Origin: Actinoallomurus iriomotensis | GTDB taxonomy: Bacteria > Actinomycetota > Actinomycetes > Streptosporangiales > Streptosporangiaceae | Direction: 5' to 3' | NCBI RefSeq assembly: GCF_030269445.1 | Contig: NZ_BSTJ01000013.1 | Location: 201,751-265,750, forward strand | DNA length: 64,000 nucleotides | Shown here: positions 8,378 to 17,580 of the stretch, one piece after another | Position numbering within the stretch: the first letter of the stretch is position 1 | Layout of the letters: the number at the start of each line of letters is the position of its first letter | Notes under the pieces: model-generated | Database searches by the model: none | What the model was told of the DNA's origin: nothing | Seen by the model: the letters and a program-made list of their open reading frames with translations, nothing else | Program-made: the position numbers and the translations under genes

Positions 8378-9162
8378 CCACCGCCACGTGGGAGTCACGT
8401 GCACCGGCCGGGCACTACCGGTTCAGGCATGTGGCGCGGATGGAGTGGACCAAGCTGTGGAGCCTGCGCTCGACGTGGTGGACCCTGGCGATCACCTTCG
8501 CCGGCGCGGTCGGCATGGCCGTCGTCGTGGGAGCCAACACCAAGAACGCGTCCGGCGACCTGACGAACAACGCGCTCGCCGGCGTGATCCCCGGGATGCT
8601 CACGATCGGCGTCCTGGGTGTGCTCGTCATGACCGGTGAGTACTCCTCCGGCGCGATCAGGTCCACACTCGCCGCGGTACCGAACCGGCGGCTGCTGCTG
8701 GCCGCGAAGACGGCGGTGTACGGGGGCTCGGTGCTGGCGGTCGGAGAGGCCGGGGCGTTCCTCGCGTTCCTGGCCGGCGGGGCCGCCCTGCCGGCCAGGG
8801 TGCCGCCCCCTTCACTCGGCCAGCCGGGGGTGCTGCGAGCGGTCGTGCTGACCGGTGTGGGACTGTGCCTGATCGGGCTGCTCGGTCTCGGCATCGGCGC
8901 CATCGTCCGGCACACCGCCGCCGCCATCGCCGTGCTCGTCGGCGGGGTGTTCGTGGTGGCGCAGTTCATCGTCATGATCGCCCGGCCGGTGATCGGATAT
9001 GTTCCGATCACGATCGTGGGGAGCTCGCTCGGCGCGGTTCAGCCGCAGGGCGACGCACGACATCACATCCTGTCGCCGTGGTCCGGGCTCGCCGTGCTCT
9101 GCCTGTACGCCGCCGTCGTGCTGGGGGCCGGCGCATGGCTGCTGGTCCGCCGGGACGCCTGA
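8374..9162 (+). CDS. ABC-2 type exporter, permease subunit
   Basis: 262 aa with six predicted membrane segments. An N-terminal cytoplasmic part containing FRHVARMEWTKLWSLRSTWW, the usual entry motif of this permease type, is followed by segments such as TLAITFAGAVGMAVVVG, GMLTIGVLGVLVMTGEY, and a last one near WSGLAVLCLYAAVVLGAGAW. It starts within the stop of the ATPase gene. It pairs with that ATPase to form the exporter; the substrate is not evident. Confidence 0.9.
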   Translation: MTTATWESRAPAGHYRFRHVARMEWTKLWSLRSTWWTLAITFAGAVGMAVVVGANTKNASGDLTNNALAGVIPGMLTIGVLGVLVMTGEYSSGAIRSTLAAVPNRRLLLAAKTAVYGGSVLAVGEAGAFLAFLAGGAALPARVPPPSLGQPGVLRAVVLTGVGLCLIGLLGLGIGAIVRHTAAAIAVLVGGVFVVAQFIVMIARPVIGYVPITIVGSSLGAVQPQGDARHHILSPWSGLAVLCLYAAVVLGAGAWLLVRRDA

Positions 9163-9177
9163 GCGGAGGATGAACGG

Positions 9178-10545
9178 ATGAACGCGATGGCCGCGGACCC
9201 GCCGAGTCTCAGGAGAACGCTCACCGCGTTCGCGACGGCGCCGTTCACTCGCCGTGCACGGGCCGAGCTGTCATACCTCGTCGTCTCGGCGACGACCGGC
9301 ATCGCCGTGCCGGTCGCGGCCCTCGCGTTCCTCATCGTCATGGGACTGCTCGCGCCCGGCCCGGCCAAGCCGGAGAACGTCTCCTTCGCCGGCCTGGCCG
9401 CCGGTGCGCTGGTGCTGCTTCTTCTGGCGACCCGCGTCGCGCGACGGCTCGGCTCGTTCCAGCGCCAGCTGGCGGCTCGGCTGCTCGGCGAGCGGGTCGC
9501 GGAGCCACCGTCGTTCCGTCCCGGCCGGGGCGTTCTCGGCCGGCCGGCCGCGAGGCTCCGCGACGGCGCCGGCTGGCGCGCCGTGGCGTACCTGCTGCTG
9601 AGAGTGCCGGTCGCGTTGCTGGGGCTGTACGCCGTGGAGTACTGGGTCACCGGGTTGGTCAACCTGAGCTACCCGTTCTGGTGGGGGCTGTTCCGCAACC
9701 ACCGGCCCGAGGTCCACCTGAGTCCGGTCCCGTTCCTGACCCCGCTCCGGAGCGGTCCGTTCCACGTCGCCACGTACCCGGGGACGCTCCTCGTCTTCGC
9801 CGCGGGCGCCGCGTCGCTGTTGGTCGCGCCCTGGGTGAGCAGGGCGGTCGTGCTGGCGGACCGGTGGCTGATCCGCACCCTGCTCGGCCCCGGCAGGCTC
9901 ATGCAGCGGGTCCGTGACCTGGAGCAGACCCGGGCCCAGGCGGTGGACGACTCCGCCGCGTTGGTGCGCCGGCTCGAACGCGACCTGCACGACGGCGCGC
10001 AGGCCCGGCTGGCCGCGCTCGCGATGAACCTCGGCCTGGCCAAGGAGAAGCTCGGCGACGACGACCTCGGCCAGCTCGCCCAGATCCGCGAGCTGGTCGA
10101 CGCCGCCCACCAGGGCGCCAAAGACGCCCTCGGCGAGCTGCGCGACCTCGTCAAGGGCATCCACCCGCCGATACTCGACACCGGCCTGCCCGACGCGCTG
10201 GCAACACTCGCCCTCGGCAGCGCCATCCCGGTCGAGGTGACCAGCGAGATTCCCCGCCGGCCCACACCCGCGATCGAGACGATCGCCTACTTCTGCGCCG
10301 CCGAGCTGCTCGCGAACGCCGTCAAGCACAGCCACGCCGACACGATCACGATCCACGTGGCCGAACCGAGCGGGTGGCTGCTGCTCACCGTGACCGACGA
10401 CGGCGTCGGCGGGGCCGACCCGGCCCGCGGCACCGGCCTGTCCGGACTCGCCCATCGAGTCGGTACCGTCGACGGCCACATCGACATCGCCAGCCCACCC
10501 GGCGGGCCGACCCGCGTCAGCATCCGGCTGCCGCCGCACGCGTGA
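9178..10545 (+). CDS. Sensor histidine kinase (HisKA_3/NarL class)
   Basis: 455 aa. An N-terminal membrane sensor region of about 250 residues contains several hydrophobic stretches, including SYLVVSATTGIAVPVAALAF, and is followed by a linker helix. The dimerisation/phosphoacceptor box is LERDLHDGAQARLAALAMNL with the phospho-His at residue 271, and the ATP-binding domain shows AAELLANAVKHSHA and VTDDGVGG. The GTGLSGLAHRVG loop is typical. It lies 15 bp after the permease gene and ahead of its partner response regulator, so it probably controls this exporter operon. Confidence 0.92.
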   Translation: MNAMAADPPSLRRTLTAFATAPFTRRARAELSYLVVSATTGIAVPVAALAFLIVMGLLAPGPAKPENVSFAGLAAGALVLLLLATRVARRLGSFQRQLAARLLGERVAEPPSFRPGRGVLGRPAARLRDGAGWRAVAYLLLRVPVALLGLYAVEYWVTGLVNLSYPFWWGLFRNHRPEVHLSPVPFLTPLRSGPFHVATYPGTLLVFAAGAASLLVAPWVSRAVVLADRWLIRTLLGPGRLMQRVRDLEQTRAQAVDDSAALVRRLERDLHDGAQARLAALAMNLGLAKEKLGDDDLGQLAQIRELVDAAHQGAKDALGELRDLVKGIHPPILDTGLPDALATLALGSAIPVEVTSEIPRRPTPAIETIAYFCAAELLANAVKHSHADTITIHVAEPSGWLLLTVTDDGVGGADPARGTGLSGLAHRVGTVDGHIDIASPPGGPTRVSIRLPPHA

Positions 10546-10558
10546 AAGCATCCGGAAC

Positions 10559-11197
10559 ATGCGTGTCGTGATCGCCGAAGACGCCGCGATGATGCGGGAG
10601 GGCCTCATCCGGCTGCTCGCCGACCGTGGCCATCGGGTGTGCGCCGCCGTGGCGGACGGCGAGGCGCTGCTCACCGCGGTGGCCGAGCACGGTCCCGACG
10701 TCGCGGTGGTGGACATCCGAATGCCGCCCACCCACACCGACGAAGGGCTGCGCGCGGCCCTCGACATCCGTCGCGACCATCCGGCGACCGGGGTGCTGGT
10801 CTTCTCCCAGTACATCGAGCCGAGGTACGCCGCCCGGCTGCTCGAGGGCGGTGCCGCGAAGATGGGCTACCTGCTGAAGGACCGGGTCGCCGACGTGGCC
10901 GAGTTCACCGACGCGCTGGCCCGGGTCGCCGCGGGCGGCACCGCGCTCGATCCCGAGGTCGTCGGCCAGCTCCTCCGCACCGGCCGGCCCGGCCTGGACA
11001 TGCTGACCCTCCGCGAGCGCGACGTGCTCGCCCTGATGGCCGAGGGCCGATCCAACGCCGGCATCGCCGAGAGCCTGGTCATCTCCACCGGATCGGTGGA
11101 GAAGCATGTGGCCGGCATCTTCACCAAACTCGACCTCCCTCCCTCACAGGGCGACAATCGCCGGGTGCTGGCGGTCCTGCACTACCTCCGATCGTGA
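10559..11197 (+). CDS. NarL/LuxR-family response regulator
   Basis: 212 aa. The receiver domain has acidic pair E7/D8, phospho-acceptor D52 in VVDIRMPP, and the late YLLKDRV lysine. A LuxR-type helix-turn-helix at about residues 145-205 carries LTLRERDVLALMAEGRSNAG and EKHVAGIFTKL. It is the cognate partner of the kinase 13 bp upstream. Together they likely activate transcription of the exporter operon that encodes them. Confidence 0.93.
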   Translation: MRVVIAEDAAMMREGLIRLLADRGHRVCAAVADGEALLTAVAEHGPDVAVVDIRMPPTHTDEGLRAALDIRRDHPATGVLVFSQYIEPRYAARLLEGGAAKMGYLLKDRVADVAEFTDALARVAAGGTALDPEVVGQLLRTGRPGLDMLTLRERDVLALMAEGRSNAGIAESLVISTGSVEKHVAGIFTKLDLPPSQGDNRRVLAVLHYLRS

Positions 11198-11229
11198 CGA
11201 CGGACGCAGGCTGACCGCCCGGCTCACCG

Positions 11230-12720
11230 CTACGCGTCGTCCGTGCTCCACGCCTGCCGTTCCTGGCGGTGCGGGTCGTCGACCTGGGTCCACTCGGCGC
11301 CGACGCGCATCGTGGCCCGGCGTTCACGGTCGTACGGCTCCCAGCCCGGGTCACCGATCGTGGCGAAGCGGATCCACGCGTCGTGCATGCGGGCCGCGAG
11401 GTCCGCGGGCGGCCGGTCGGGACCGAGCAGGGCGTCCGGCCCGTGCAGCTGCGGGAGGTGCGCGAGATCGAAGACGAAGGGGAGCTCCATCGTGTGGGCG
11501 GCGCCGAGCTCGCCGCCCAGAGCGCGCGAACGCCACCCGAACTCGTACGCGAACGTCGCGGATCCGGCATGGGCGGCGTGCGCGCCGAGCAGGGCCCGGG
11601 TGCCCGCGCCGAACAACCCGTCGCCCATGATGGCGGACCGCAGCGCACCGAAGGACGCCTCGGGACGTGTCTCGCGGTACGTCTCGACGAGCCGTACCGG
11701 ATCCGGGTGGGTGCCGGCCGCCGCCGCGTCGACGTCCTCGGCGGTCGAGGTGGAGTACCGGCCCACCGGGACCAGGTAGAGATTCCCCTCCTCGGTGTTG
11801 GTCCCGGCGAGGAGGTCGACGCGGTCGCCGTGGCCGGCGGCCACCGACACGGCGGGCTGGGTGTCCAGAACCAGGCTGAACGGGCTCAGCCCGATCAGCG
11901 GGTCGTAGTGGGTCTCGGTCCGCAGGTCGATGCCGGCGAGCCCGGAGGCGGCCTCGACCAGGCGTTCGTCGGAGATCTCCGCGAAGGCGCCGGCGCGGGG
12001 CTCGACGCCGAGGGCCCCGGCCGCCGCCCTGGTGACGCGCGCGGCCTGCTCGGTCGTGAAGGCGCCCAGGCCGCTGCCACTCTGCACGATCACCCGCCGG
12101 AACAGCCCCGCTGCCTCGGGATCGGCGAGGACGCCACCGGCGATGGTCGCTCCGGCCGACTGGCCGAAGAGCGTGACGTTGTCCGGGTCGCCGCCGAAGG
12201 CGGCGATGTTCTCCCGTACCCAGCGCAGCGCGGCGACGACGTCGAGCAGCCCGCGGTTGGCGGGGGCTCCGGGCAGGTCGAGGAATCCGGCGATGCCCAG
12301 CCGGTAGTTGAGGGTGACGAGGATGACGCCGTCACGGGCGAAACCCGATCCGTCGTACAGCGCGGCCCGCGTCGACCCGGCGACGAATCCGCCACCGTGG
12401 ACGAACACCATGACGGGCAGCTCGCCGTCCGGGGCGGGCGTCCAGACGTTGACGGTGAGGTAGTCCTCCCCACGGCTCCATCCGGTGCCGAAATAGGGGG
12501 ACATGTCCACGCTGCCGAGCCGGCGTTCGGACTGCGGGACGGTGGGGCCGGGCACGGTGGCGTCCCGTACGCCGTCCCACGGCTCGTGCGGCTGCGGCGG
12601 AGCGAACCGGCCGGCGCCCCGAGGCGGGGCGGCGTACGGGATGTTCAGGAAGGTGGCGATGCCGTGCCGGCGCAGGCCACGGACGGCGCCCCGCGCGGTG
12701 GTCACGATCGGGTGGGTCAC
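11230..12720 (-). CDS. Type B carboxylesterase / lipase family hydrolase
   Basis: About 496 aa from the GTG at 12720, chosen because GGAAGG lies 7 bp upstream. An ATG 15 bp earlier lacks a ribosome site. It is an alpha/beta hydrolase with the early PYAAPPRGAGRFAPP motif, the oxyanion sequence VFVHGGGFVAGS, a nucleophile serine in FGQSAGATIAGG, and a late HTMELPFVFD that should carry the catalytic His. No signal peptide is visible, so it is probably cytoplasmic. It follows the metallo-hydrolase gene closely, suggesting a shared catabolic or detoxification pathway. The substrate is unknown. Confidence 0.88.
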   Translation of the reverse strand: MTHPIVTTARGAVRGLRRHGIATFLNIPYAAPPRGAGRFAPPQPHEPWDGVRDATVPGPTVPQSERRLGSVDMSPYFGTGWSRGEDYLTVNVWTPAPDGELPVMVFVHGGGFVAGSTRAALYDGSGFARDGVILVTLNYRLGIAGFLDLPGAPANRGLLDVVAALRWVRENIAAFGGDPDNVTLFGQSAGATIAGGVLADPEAAGLFRRVIVQSGSGLGAFTTEQAARVTRAAAGALGVEPRAGAFAEISDERLVEAASGLAGIDLRTETHYDPLIGLSPFSLVLDTQPAVSVAAGHGDRVDLLAGTNTEEGNLYLVPVGRYSTSTAEDVDAAAAGTHPDPVRLVETYRETRPEASFGALRSAIMGDGLFGAGTRALLGAHAAHAGSATFAYEFGWRSRALGGELGAAHTMELPFVFDLAHLPQLHGPDALLGPDRPPADLAARMHDAWIRFATIGDPGWEPYDRERRATMRVGAEWTQVDDPHRQERQAWSTDDA

Positions 12721-12741
12721 GGTGATGCCTTCCATCGAGTC

Positions 12742-13656
12742 TCAGCCCTGCGCGGAGTACGGGGTGAAGGGCGCCCAGCCCTTGATCGCGAACCTGCTTC
12801 CGTCGCGCTCGACCTCCGCGGCGCCGTGGCCGCCCAGATGAGCGGGGATCAGGAGCGCGTGGTTGTCGGCGGCCCAGCCCAGCAGCCTGCGGCGGGTGGC
12901 GCGGGCGCCGGTGGGGTCCTCGCAGAAGCAGCTGTTGGCGTCCGGTTCGAAGATCTGTACGGGGTTGTGCAGCAGGTCGCCGACGAACACCGCGCGGTCC
13001 GAGCCGGACGTGAGGGTGAGCACCGAGGAGCCCGGCGTGTGCCCGGGAGCCGGGTCCAGGCGCAGGTTGGCGTCGATCCGGTGGCCGTCCTCCCACAGCA
13101 GCGTCCGGCCGGCCTCGTGCACGGGGGCCACACTGTCCTCGAAGACGTTCTGGTTGCCGCGACCGAGGAGCGGCCGATGACCGTTCGCCGGATTCCAGAA
13201 GTCGAAGTCCGCCTTCGGCATCAGGTAGGTGGCGTTCGGGAACGTCGGCACCCATCTCCGCCCGTCCAGACAGGTGTTCCAGCCGACGTGGTCCACGTGG
13301 AGATGCGTGTTGACCACGACGTCCACGTCCTCGGGGCGGACTCCGACGCGGGCGAGGTCGTCCAGGAAGCCGGTCTCCAACCGGCTCCAGACCGGGGAGT
13401 ACGGCCGGTCCTTGTGGTTGCCGACCCCCGTGTCGACCAGGATGATCCGGCCCTCGCTACGGAGCAGCCAGGTCTGGATGGCGGCGTTGACGATCCGGGT
13501 CTCGGTGTCCAGGAAGTCCGGCGCCAGCCAGGACCGATGGGTGTCCCACACCTCCGCGGGGCTCTCGGGAAAGAACGTCTCGGGCGTCATGTCCACGGGC
13601 CCGAAGTACTCCCGGACCCGGGTCAGCGTCACATCGCCCAGAGTGATGGTGTCCAC
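12742..13656 (-). CDS. MBL-fold metallo-hydrolase
   Basis: 304 aa with the metallo-beta-lactamase fold: ILVDTGVGNHKD, the zinc motif HLHVDH at residues 118-123, PGHTPGSSVLTL, VFVGDLLHNPVQ and a final LLIPAHLGGHG. This subgroup hydrolyses esters, lactones or similar acyl compounds. It is transcribed ahead of the esterase and divergently from an XRE regulator that likely controls the pair. The start at 13656 has only a weak ribosome site (AGAACG). Confidence 0.88.
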   Translation of the reverse strand: MDTITLGDVTLTRVREYFGPVDMTPETFFPESPAEVWDTHRSWLAPDFLDTETRIVNAAIQTWLLRSEGRIILVDTGVGNHKDRPYSPVWSRLETGFLDDLARVGVRPEDVDVVVNTHLHVDHVGWNTCLDGRRWVPTFPNATYLMPKADFDFWNPANGHRPLLGRGNQNVFEDSVAPVHEAGRTLLWEDGHRIDANLRLDPAPGHTPGSSVLTLTSGSDRAVFVGDLLHNPVQIFEPDANSCFCEDPTGARATRRRLLGWAADNHALLIPAHLGGHGAAEVERDGSRFAIKGWAPFTPYSAQG

Positions 13657-13787
13657 GGTCGTTCTCCAATGTCAGCGGTCGGTACCGGACCACTGTCACC
13701 GGCGTCTTGGCGGGCGGGCCAGACCGGCTGATGCCTACCCCCGGCAGGGTCAGGCTCCGTTCTTCGGCGAGTCCCATACTGGGATGC

Positions 13788-14681
13788 ATGGGCGGACAAC
13801 GGCAGCTCGGAGACTTCCTGCAGACCCGGCGGGCTCGGCTGCGGCCCGAGGACGTCGGCCTGCCGGACTACGGTGAACGGCGCCGGGTGCCGGGCCTGCG
13901 GCGGGAGGAGCTCGCGCTGCTGGCCGGAGTGAGTTCGTCCTACTACACCCGCCTGGAGCAGGGGCAGTCGGTGGGCGCCTCACCCGAGGTGCTGGACGCG
14001 ATCGGCCGGGCCCTGCGCCTGGACGAGTCCGAGCTCCGCCACCTGCACGACCTGGCCGGCAGCGCGAAACGGGGTGCGGTCACCCGCCGCCCGCCCGCCG
14101 AGCACGTGGACGCGTCGACCCTCGAACTGCTGGCGGCCCTCGGCGACGTTCCGGCCCTCGTCAGCGGGCGCCGGAGCGATGTGCTGGCCTGGAACCCGCT
14201 GGGACACGCGCTGCTCGCCGCCCACCTCGACCCGGACAGCCCGAGCAGGCCCGCCGACCGGCCCAACCTGGCCCGGCTGGTCTTCCTCGACGCCCACACC
14301 CGCGCGCTCTACGCCGACTGGCCGGCCAAGGCCAGGGCGGTGGTGCGAAACCTGCGGATGGTGGCCGGCCGGCACCCCGACGACGCCCTGCTCGCCTCAC
14401 TCGTCGGTGAACTCAGCATGAGGAGCCCGGAGTTCGCCGCGATGTGGGCCGACCACAGCGTCCGGCCCTGCGACTCCGGAGTGTTCGAGATGCACCACCC
14501 CCTGGTCGGCACGCTCACCGTGACGCAGCAGAGCCTGCGTCCGCCGGGCAGCGAGGAACGGCTCGTCGTGCTGGCGACGGCCGCGCCGGGCTCCTCGTCA
14601 CAGGCCGCCCTCTACCTCCTCGCCCAGGCGACCGCCGCCGAGGTCGAAGCCGGCTCCTCCGCTCCCGCGCCGAATCCCTGA
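13788..14681 (+). CDS. MmyB-like XRE transcriptional regulator
   Basis: 297 aa. The start is the ATG at 13788, giving MGGQRQLGDFLQTRR. An N-terminal helix-turn-helix (RVPGLRREELALLAGVSSSY then YTRLEQG) is followed by the MmyB ligand-binding region (ALVSGRRSDVLAWNPLGHAL, NLARLVFLD). There is a CATACT about 10 bp before the start, so a leaderless transcript is plausible. It is divergent from the metallo-hydrolase/esterase pair, which it probably regulates in response to an unidentified small molecule. Confidence 0.9.
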   Translation: MGGQRQLGDFLQTRRARLRPEDVGLPDYGERRRVPGLRREELALLAGVSSSYYTRLEQGQSVGASPEVLDAIGRALRLDESELRHLHDLAGSAKRGAVTRRPPAEHVDASTLELLAALGDVPALVSGRRSDVLAWNPLGHALLAAHLDPDSPSRPADRPNLARLVFLDAHTRALYADWPAKARAVVRNLRMVAGRHPDDALLASLVGELSMRSPEFAAMWADHSVRPCDSGVFEMHHPLVGTLTVTQQSLRPPGSEERLVVLATAAPGSSSQAALYLLAQATAAEVEAGSSAPAPNP

Positions 14682-14694
14682 CCGGGGCCGAGGT

Positions 14695-16122
14695 TCAGGC
14701 GAGCCGGGCGATCGACTTGTACTCCAGGTAGGCGGACAGGCCCTCCGGGCCGAGCTCGCGCCCGACGCCGCTGGACTTGTAGCCGCCGAACGGCGACGAG
14801 GACTCGATCATGTAGGTGTTGACGCCGTACGTTCCGGTCCGTACGCGGCGGGCGATGTCGAGGCCGTGGTCGGCGTCGGCGGTCCAGACGGTGCCGGCCA
14901 GGCCGTAGTCGCTGTCGTTCGCGATGCGCACGGCGTCGTCCTCGTCCTCGTACGGGATCACCGTGAGCACCGGACCGAAGATCTCCTCGCGGGCGATCCG
15001 CATGTCGTTCGACACGCCCGCGAACACGGTCGGCGTGACGTACCAGCCCCGGTCGTACGGCCGTCCCGCCCCGCCGAGGGCCACCTTGGCGCCCTCGTCC
15101 TGGCCGATGCGGATGTAGTTCTCCACGCGTTCGCGCTGGCGGGCGGCCACGAGCGGGCCGATCTCGGTCGCCGGATCGGCCGGGTCGCCCACCCGCATGC
15201 CGCGAACGGTCTCGGTCAGCGCGCCCACGACCTCGTCGTACCGGCCGCGCGAGGCCAGGACGCGGGTCTGCGCGATGCAGGCCTGCCCGTTGTTCATCAG
15301 CGACGCGAGCTTGAGCCAGCCCATCGTCGCGTCCAGGTCGGCGTCGTCGCAGATGATCGCCGCCGACTTGCCGCCGAGTTCGAGGGTGCAGCGCTTGAGC
15401 TGCTCGCCGCAGATGGCGCCGATCCGGCGGCCCGCCGCCGTCGAGCCGGTGAACGCCACCTTGTCCACGCCGGGGTGCCGTACGAGGTGCTCACCGGTCT
15501 CGCGGCCGGCCGCGACGATGCTGACCACGCCCTTGGGCACACCCGCCTCGGTCAGCATCTCCGCGAGCGGGTACGCGTCGAGGGGCGTCTCCGGCGCCGG
15601 CTTGATCACGATGGTGCAGCCGGCGACCAGGGCGGGGGCGAGCTTGAGCGCGATGATGAACTGCGGGACGTTCCACGGCACGATCGCGGCCACGACACCG
15701 ACCGGCTCACGGCGTACGGTGACCGGCCCGAGCATGCCCGCGCGCTCCTCCTCCCAGGGCACGTCCAGCTCGCTGAAGTAGCCGTACACGGCGAGCGCCT
15801 GCCCGGTCTGCCCGAGCTGGGAGAACGAGATCGGCGAGCCCATCTCCTCGGTGATCAGCTCGGCCATGTCCTGCATCCGTTCGCCGAACAGCGCGGTCAG
15901 CCGCCCGACGACGGCGCGGCGCTCGGCCGGATCCATGCGCGGCCACGGCCCGTTGTCGAACGCCTCCCGCGCCGCGGCCACCGCCCGGTCGACGTCGGCG
16001 GGCGTCGCCTCGGGCACCCGGCCGATGACCTCCTCGGTGTGCGGCGAGACGACGTCGATGGTGCCGGTGCCGGCGGGCGCGACCCACTCGCCGCCGATGT
16101 AGAGCCGATCGTGCTGCCGCAT
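14695..16122 (-). CDS. NAD(P)-dependent aldehyde dehydrogenase
   Basis: 475 aa from the ATG at 16122 (GGAGG upstream). It oxidises an aldehyde to the acid with NAD(P)+. Motifs are PWNVPQFIIALKLAPALVAG, the cofactor loop FTGSTAAGRRI, the catalytic Glu in LELGGKSAA, the catalytic Cys in NNGQACIAQTR, and EEIFGPVLTVIPY. The C-terminal SSSPFGGYKSSGVGRELG is typical of the betaine/benzaldehyde type. It is convergent with the XRE gene 13 bp away. The substrate is unassigned. Confidence 0.93.
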   Translation of the reverse strand: MRQHDRLYIGGEWVAPAGTGTIDVVSPHTEEVIGRVPEATPADVDRAVAAAREAFDNGPWPRMDPAERRAVVGRLTALFGERMQDMAELITEEMGSPISFSQLGQTGQALAVYGYFSELDVPWEEERAGMLGPVTVRREPVGVVAAIVPWNVPQFIIALKLAPALVAGCTIVIKPAPETPLDAYPLAEMLTEAGVPKGVVSIVAAGRETGEHLVRHPGVDKVAFTGSTAAGRRIGAICGEQLKRCTLELGGKSAAIICDDADLDATMGWLKLASLMNNGQACIAQTRVLASRGRYDEVVGALTETVRGMRVGDPADPATEIGPLVAARQRERVENYIRIGQDEGAKVALGGAGRPYDRGWYVTPTVFAGVSNDMRIAREEIFGPVLTVIPYEDEDDAVRIANDSDYGLAGTVWTADADHGLDIARRVRTGTYGVNTYMIESSSPFGGYKSSGVGRELGPEGLSAYLEYKSIARLA

Positions 16123-16206
16123 ACGAGCCTCCGGAGGCGGGAGGAAGTAACCGAGTGCTTGCTTGGCATCTTCGCCGCTGCCCCGGGTCTTGTCCACAGT
16201 GCCGGT

Positions 16207-16249
16207 CCGGGGGGACGACCCCCCGGAGCCCCCCGATGTGGAGGGCTCC
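16207..16249. repeat. Twin GC-rich hairpins downstream of the PPOX-family gene
   Basis: Two stems in tandem: CCGGGGGG-acga-CCCCCCGG (16207-16226) and GGAGCCC with an 11-nt loop and GGGCTCC (16225-16249). They lie in the 294-bp gap between the PPOX-family gene and the aldehyde dehydrogenase. No T-run follows. They could terminate or stabilise the upstream transcript, or be a dispersed actinomycete repeat. Confidence 0.6.
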
Positions 16250-16416
16250 GCCCCCCACGCCCCCCACGGGTTGAGGCCGGAGGAGGGCACTTCCAGGGCA
16301 GCGCTCGGCGTTCTTGTGACACCAGAATTCTCTACTCACACAAGAACCGCGTCATCGAACCCTTTTCATCGTGACGATGCTGGTCACAGGGTCCGTTCAG
16401 GTCCGGCCGTCCGTGT

Positions 16417-16914
16417 TCAGGCGCTTTGGCGTTGCTTCTGTTGCTGCATGAGCTCCTCGATGGCGGTGGGCAGGGTCGTCTCGAAGTCGATCAGCTTGGC
16501 CCAGGTCGGCTTCACCACGATCCGGACCATGCCGTCGTAGAGCGCCTGCACGCCGGCCTCCCACTCGGCCCGCTGCTCGGGCGTCATCTCGTAGGTGCCG
16601 TTCCACTGCATGTACTCCTCGGGGATGCCGTCGACGACGTCCAGCTCGGCCTGACCGCGGATGAGCAGGACCTTCGGCGGGTGCGCCTCGGTGTCGATGG
16701 TCAGGGCCACCGCCGGGTTGCGGCGCAACGCCGGCAGCTTCCGTGCGTTCTTCGCGGTGCACATGACGATCTCCGAGCCGTTCCAGGTGATCCCGATCGG
16801 GATCGCCCGTGGAGTGCCGTCCAGCGCGACGAAGGCCATCCGGGCCAGGTCACGGGTCAGGAGTTCCTGGCTGATCGGCCGGGCGAGGACCTCGTCGACA
16901 GCGCTCTGATTCAT
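16417..16914 (-). CDS. Pyridoxamine 5'-phosphate oxidase (PPOX/FDOR) family protein
   Basis: 165 aa split-barrel flavin or F420-binding protein: LARMAFVALDGTPRAIPIGI, the barrel strand SEIVMCTAKNARKLPALRRN with ligand-binding Lys, PAVALTIDTEAHPPKVL, and a late MVRIVVKPTWAKLIDFE. This subgroup mostly reduces small molecules with F420H2 or FMN and is not the true PdxH enzyme. It is encoded after the cupin gene on the same strand, near a MocR regulator, so a link to PLP or sulfur metabolism is possible but unproven. Confidence 0.82.
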   Translation of the reverse strand: MNQSAVDEVLARPISQELLTRDLARMAFVALDGTPRAIPIGITWNGSEIVMCTAKNARKLPALRRNPAVALTIDTEAHPPKVLLIRGQAELDVVDGIPEEYMQWNGTYEMTPEQRAEWEAGVQALYDGMVRIVVKPTWAKLIDFETTLPTAIEELMQQQKQRQSA

Positions 16915-16939
16915 GATCGGTCTCCTCGGTGGTGGGGGT

Positions 16940-17485
16940 TCAGGGCCGGACGGGAAGGTCGTAGTAGCGCAGCGCGCTGGAACCGAGGCGGGACAGGTCG
17001 GTGCCGTACACGTGGATCGAGATGGCGGTGCGGTCGCCGGGGTTGGCGACCCGGTGGAGGTCGCCGGGCGGGGCGAAGCCGGTGACCGCGCCGGTCGTGT
17101 TGGTGACGCGTCCCGCCGGGACGAGGACGTCGCCGCCGTCGGCGAGCGTGAACAACTCCTCGTCCAGCGCGCCCTGGATGACGCCGAACACGCACCAGCT
17201 CACGTGGTCGTGGACCGGCGTGACGCGCCCGGCCGGCCACACGATGGCCTGGATGGAGAAGGTCCCGTCGGGCTCCACGTGCAGCAGGCGGCTGCGCGGG
17301 CCGTCCTGGCCGTTGGCGAGGTCGCCGGCCAGCGCCTCGGGCCGGGGCAGGTCACGCCGCAGCGCGCCCGCGACGCGCTCGGCGGTGCGCCGCCAGTCGC
17401 CGCCGCGGTCGACCTCGGAGCGGATTCCCGTGACCAGGCCGTCCAGCTGGGGCGTGACGGGCAGGGCCTGCTTCAACACTGTCAT
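16940..17485 (-). CDS. Cysteine-dioxygenase-like cupin
   Basis: 181 aa from the ATG at 17485 (GAAGGGA upstream; the longer frame to 17533 has no such site). It is a cupin barrel with iron ligands visible in VTPVHDHVSWCVFGVIQG (two His) and LHRVANPGDRTAISIHVYG (third His). This is the bacterial CDO-like group that oxidises cysteine or another thiol such as 3-mercaptopropionate. It is divergent from the MocR regulator, which likely controls it, and is followed 25 bp later by the PPOX-family gene. Confidence 0.82.
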   Translation of the reverse strand: MTVLKQALPVTPQLDGLVTGIRSEVDRGGDWRRTAERVAGALRRDLPRPEALAGDLANGQDGPRSRLLHVEPDGTFSIQAIVWPAGRVTPVHDHVSWCVFGVIQGALDEELFTLADGGDVLVPAGRVTNTTGAVTGFAPPGDLHRVANPGDRTAISIHVYGTDLSRLGSSALRYYDLPVRP

Positions 17486-17563
17486 GGCTGTCCCTTCAAC
17501 CGTTGCGGCCGCACTCTCGGGCCGTGACCCCAAGCTATGAGTAGAGTGGAGCGAATAAGAGGT

Positions 17564-17573
17564 CCAATATTGG
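17564..17573. promoter_or_regulatory. Operator-like palindrome between cupin and MocR genes
   Basis: CCAATATTGG is a perfect 10-bp palindrome lying 7 bp before the MocR start. It is flanked by three ATGAGT words (about 17538, 17574 and 17581), one of which contains the start codon itself. Direct repeats next to a palindrome fit what is known of MocR binding sites. It is probably the autoregulatory and divergent operator. Confidence 0.5.
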
Positions 17574-17580
17574 ATGAGTT

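Noticed and set aside
11269..13731. A long + strand frame opposite the esterase and metallo-hydrolase
   Set aside because: It is antisense to two clear enzyme genes and has repetitive low-complexity composition.
16200..16300. CRISPR or tRNA-like structure in the GC-hairpin gap
   Set aside because: There are no spaced repeats and no acceptor/T-arm consensus; the stems are simple hairpins.
14866..16374. A 500-codon + strand frame opposite the aldehyde dehydrogenase
   Set aside because: It is an antisense shadow; the minus-strand gene has all catalytic motifs.
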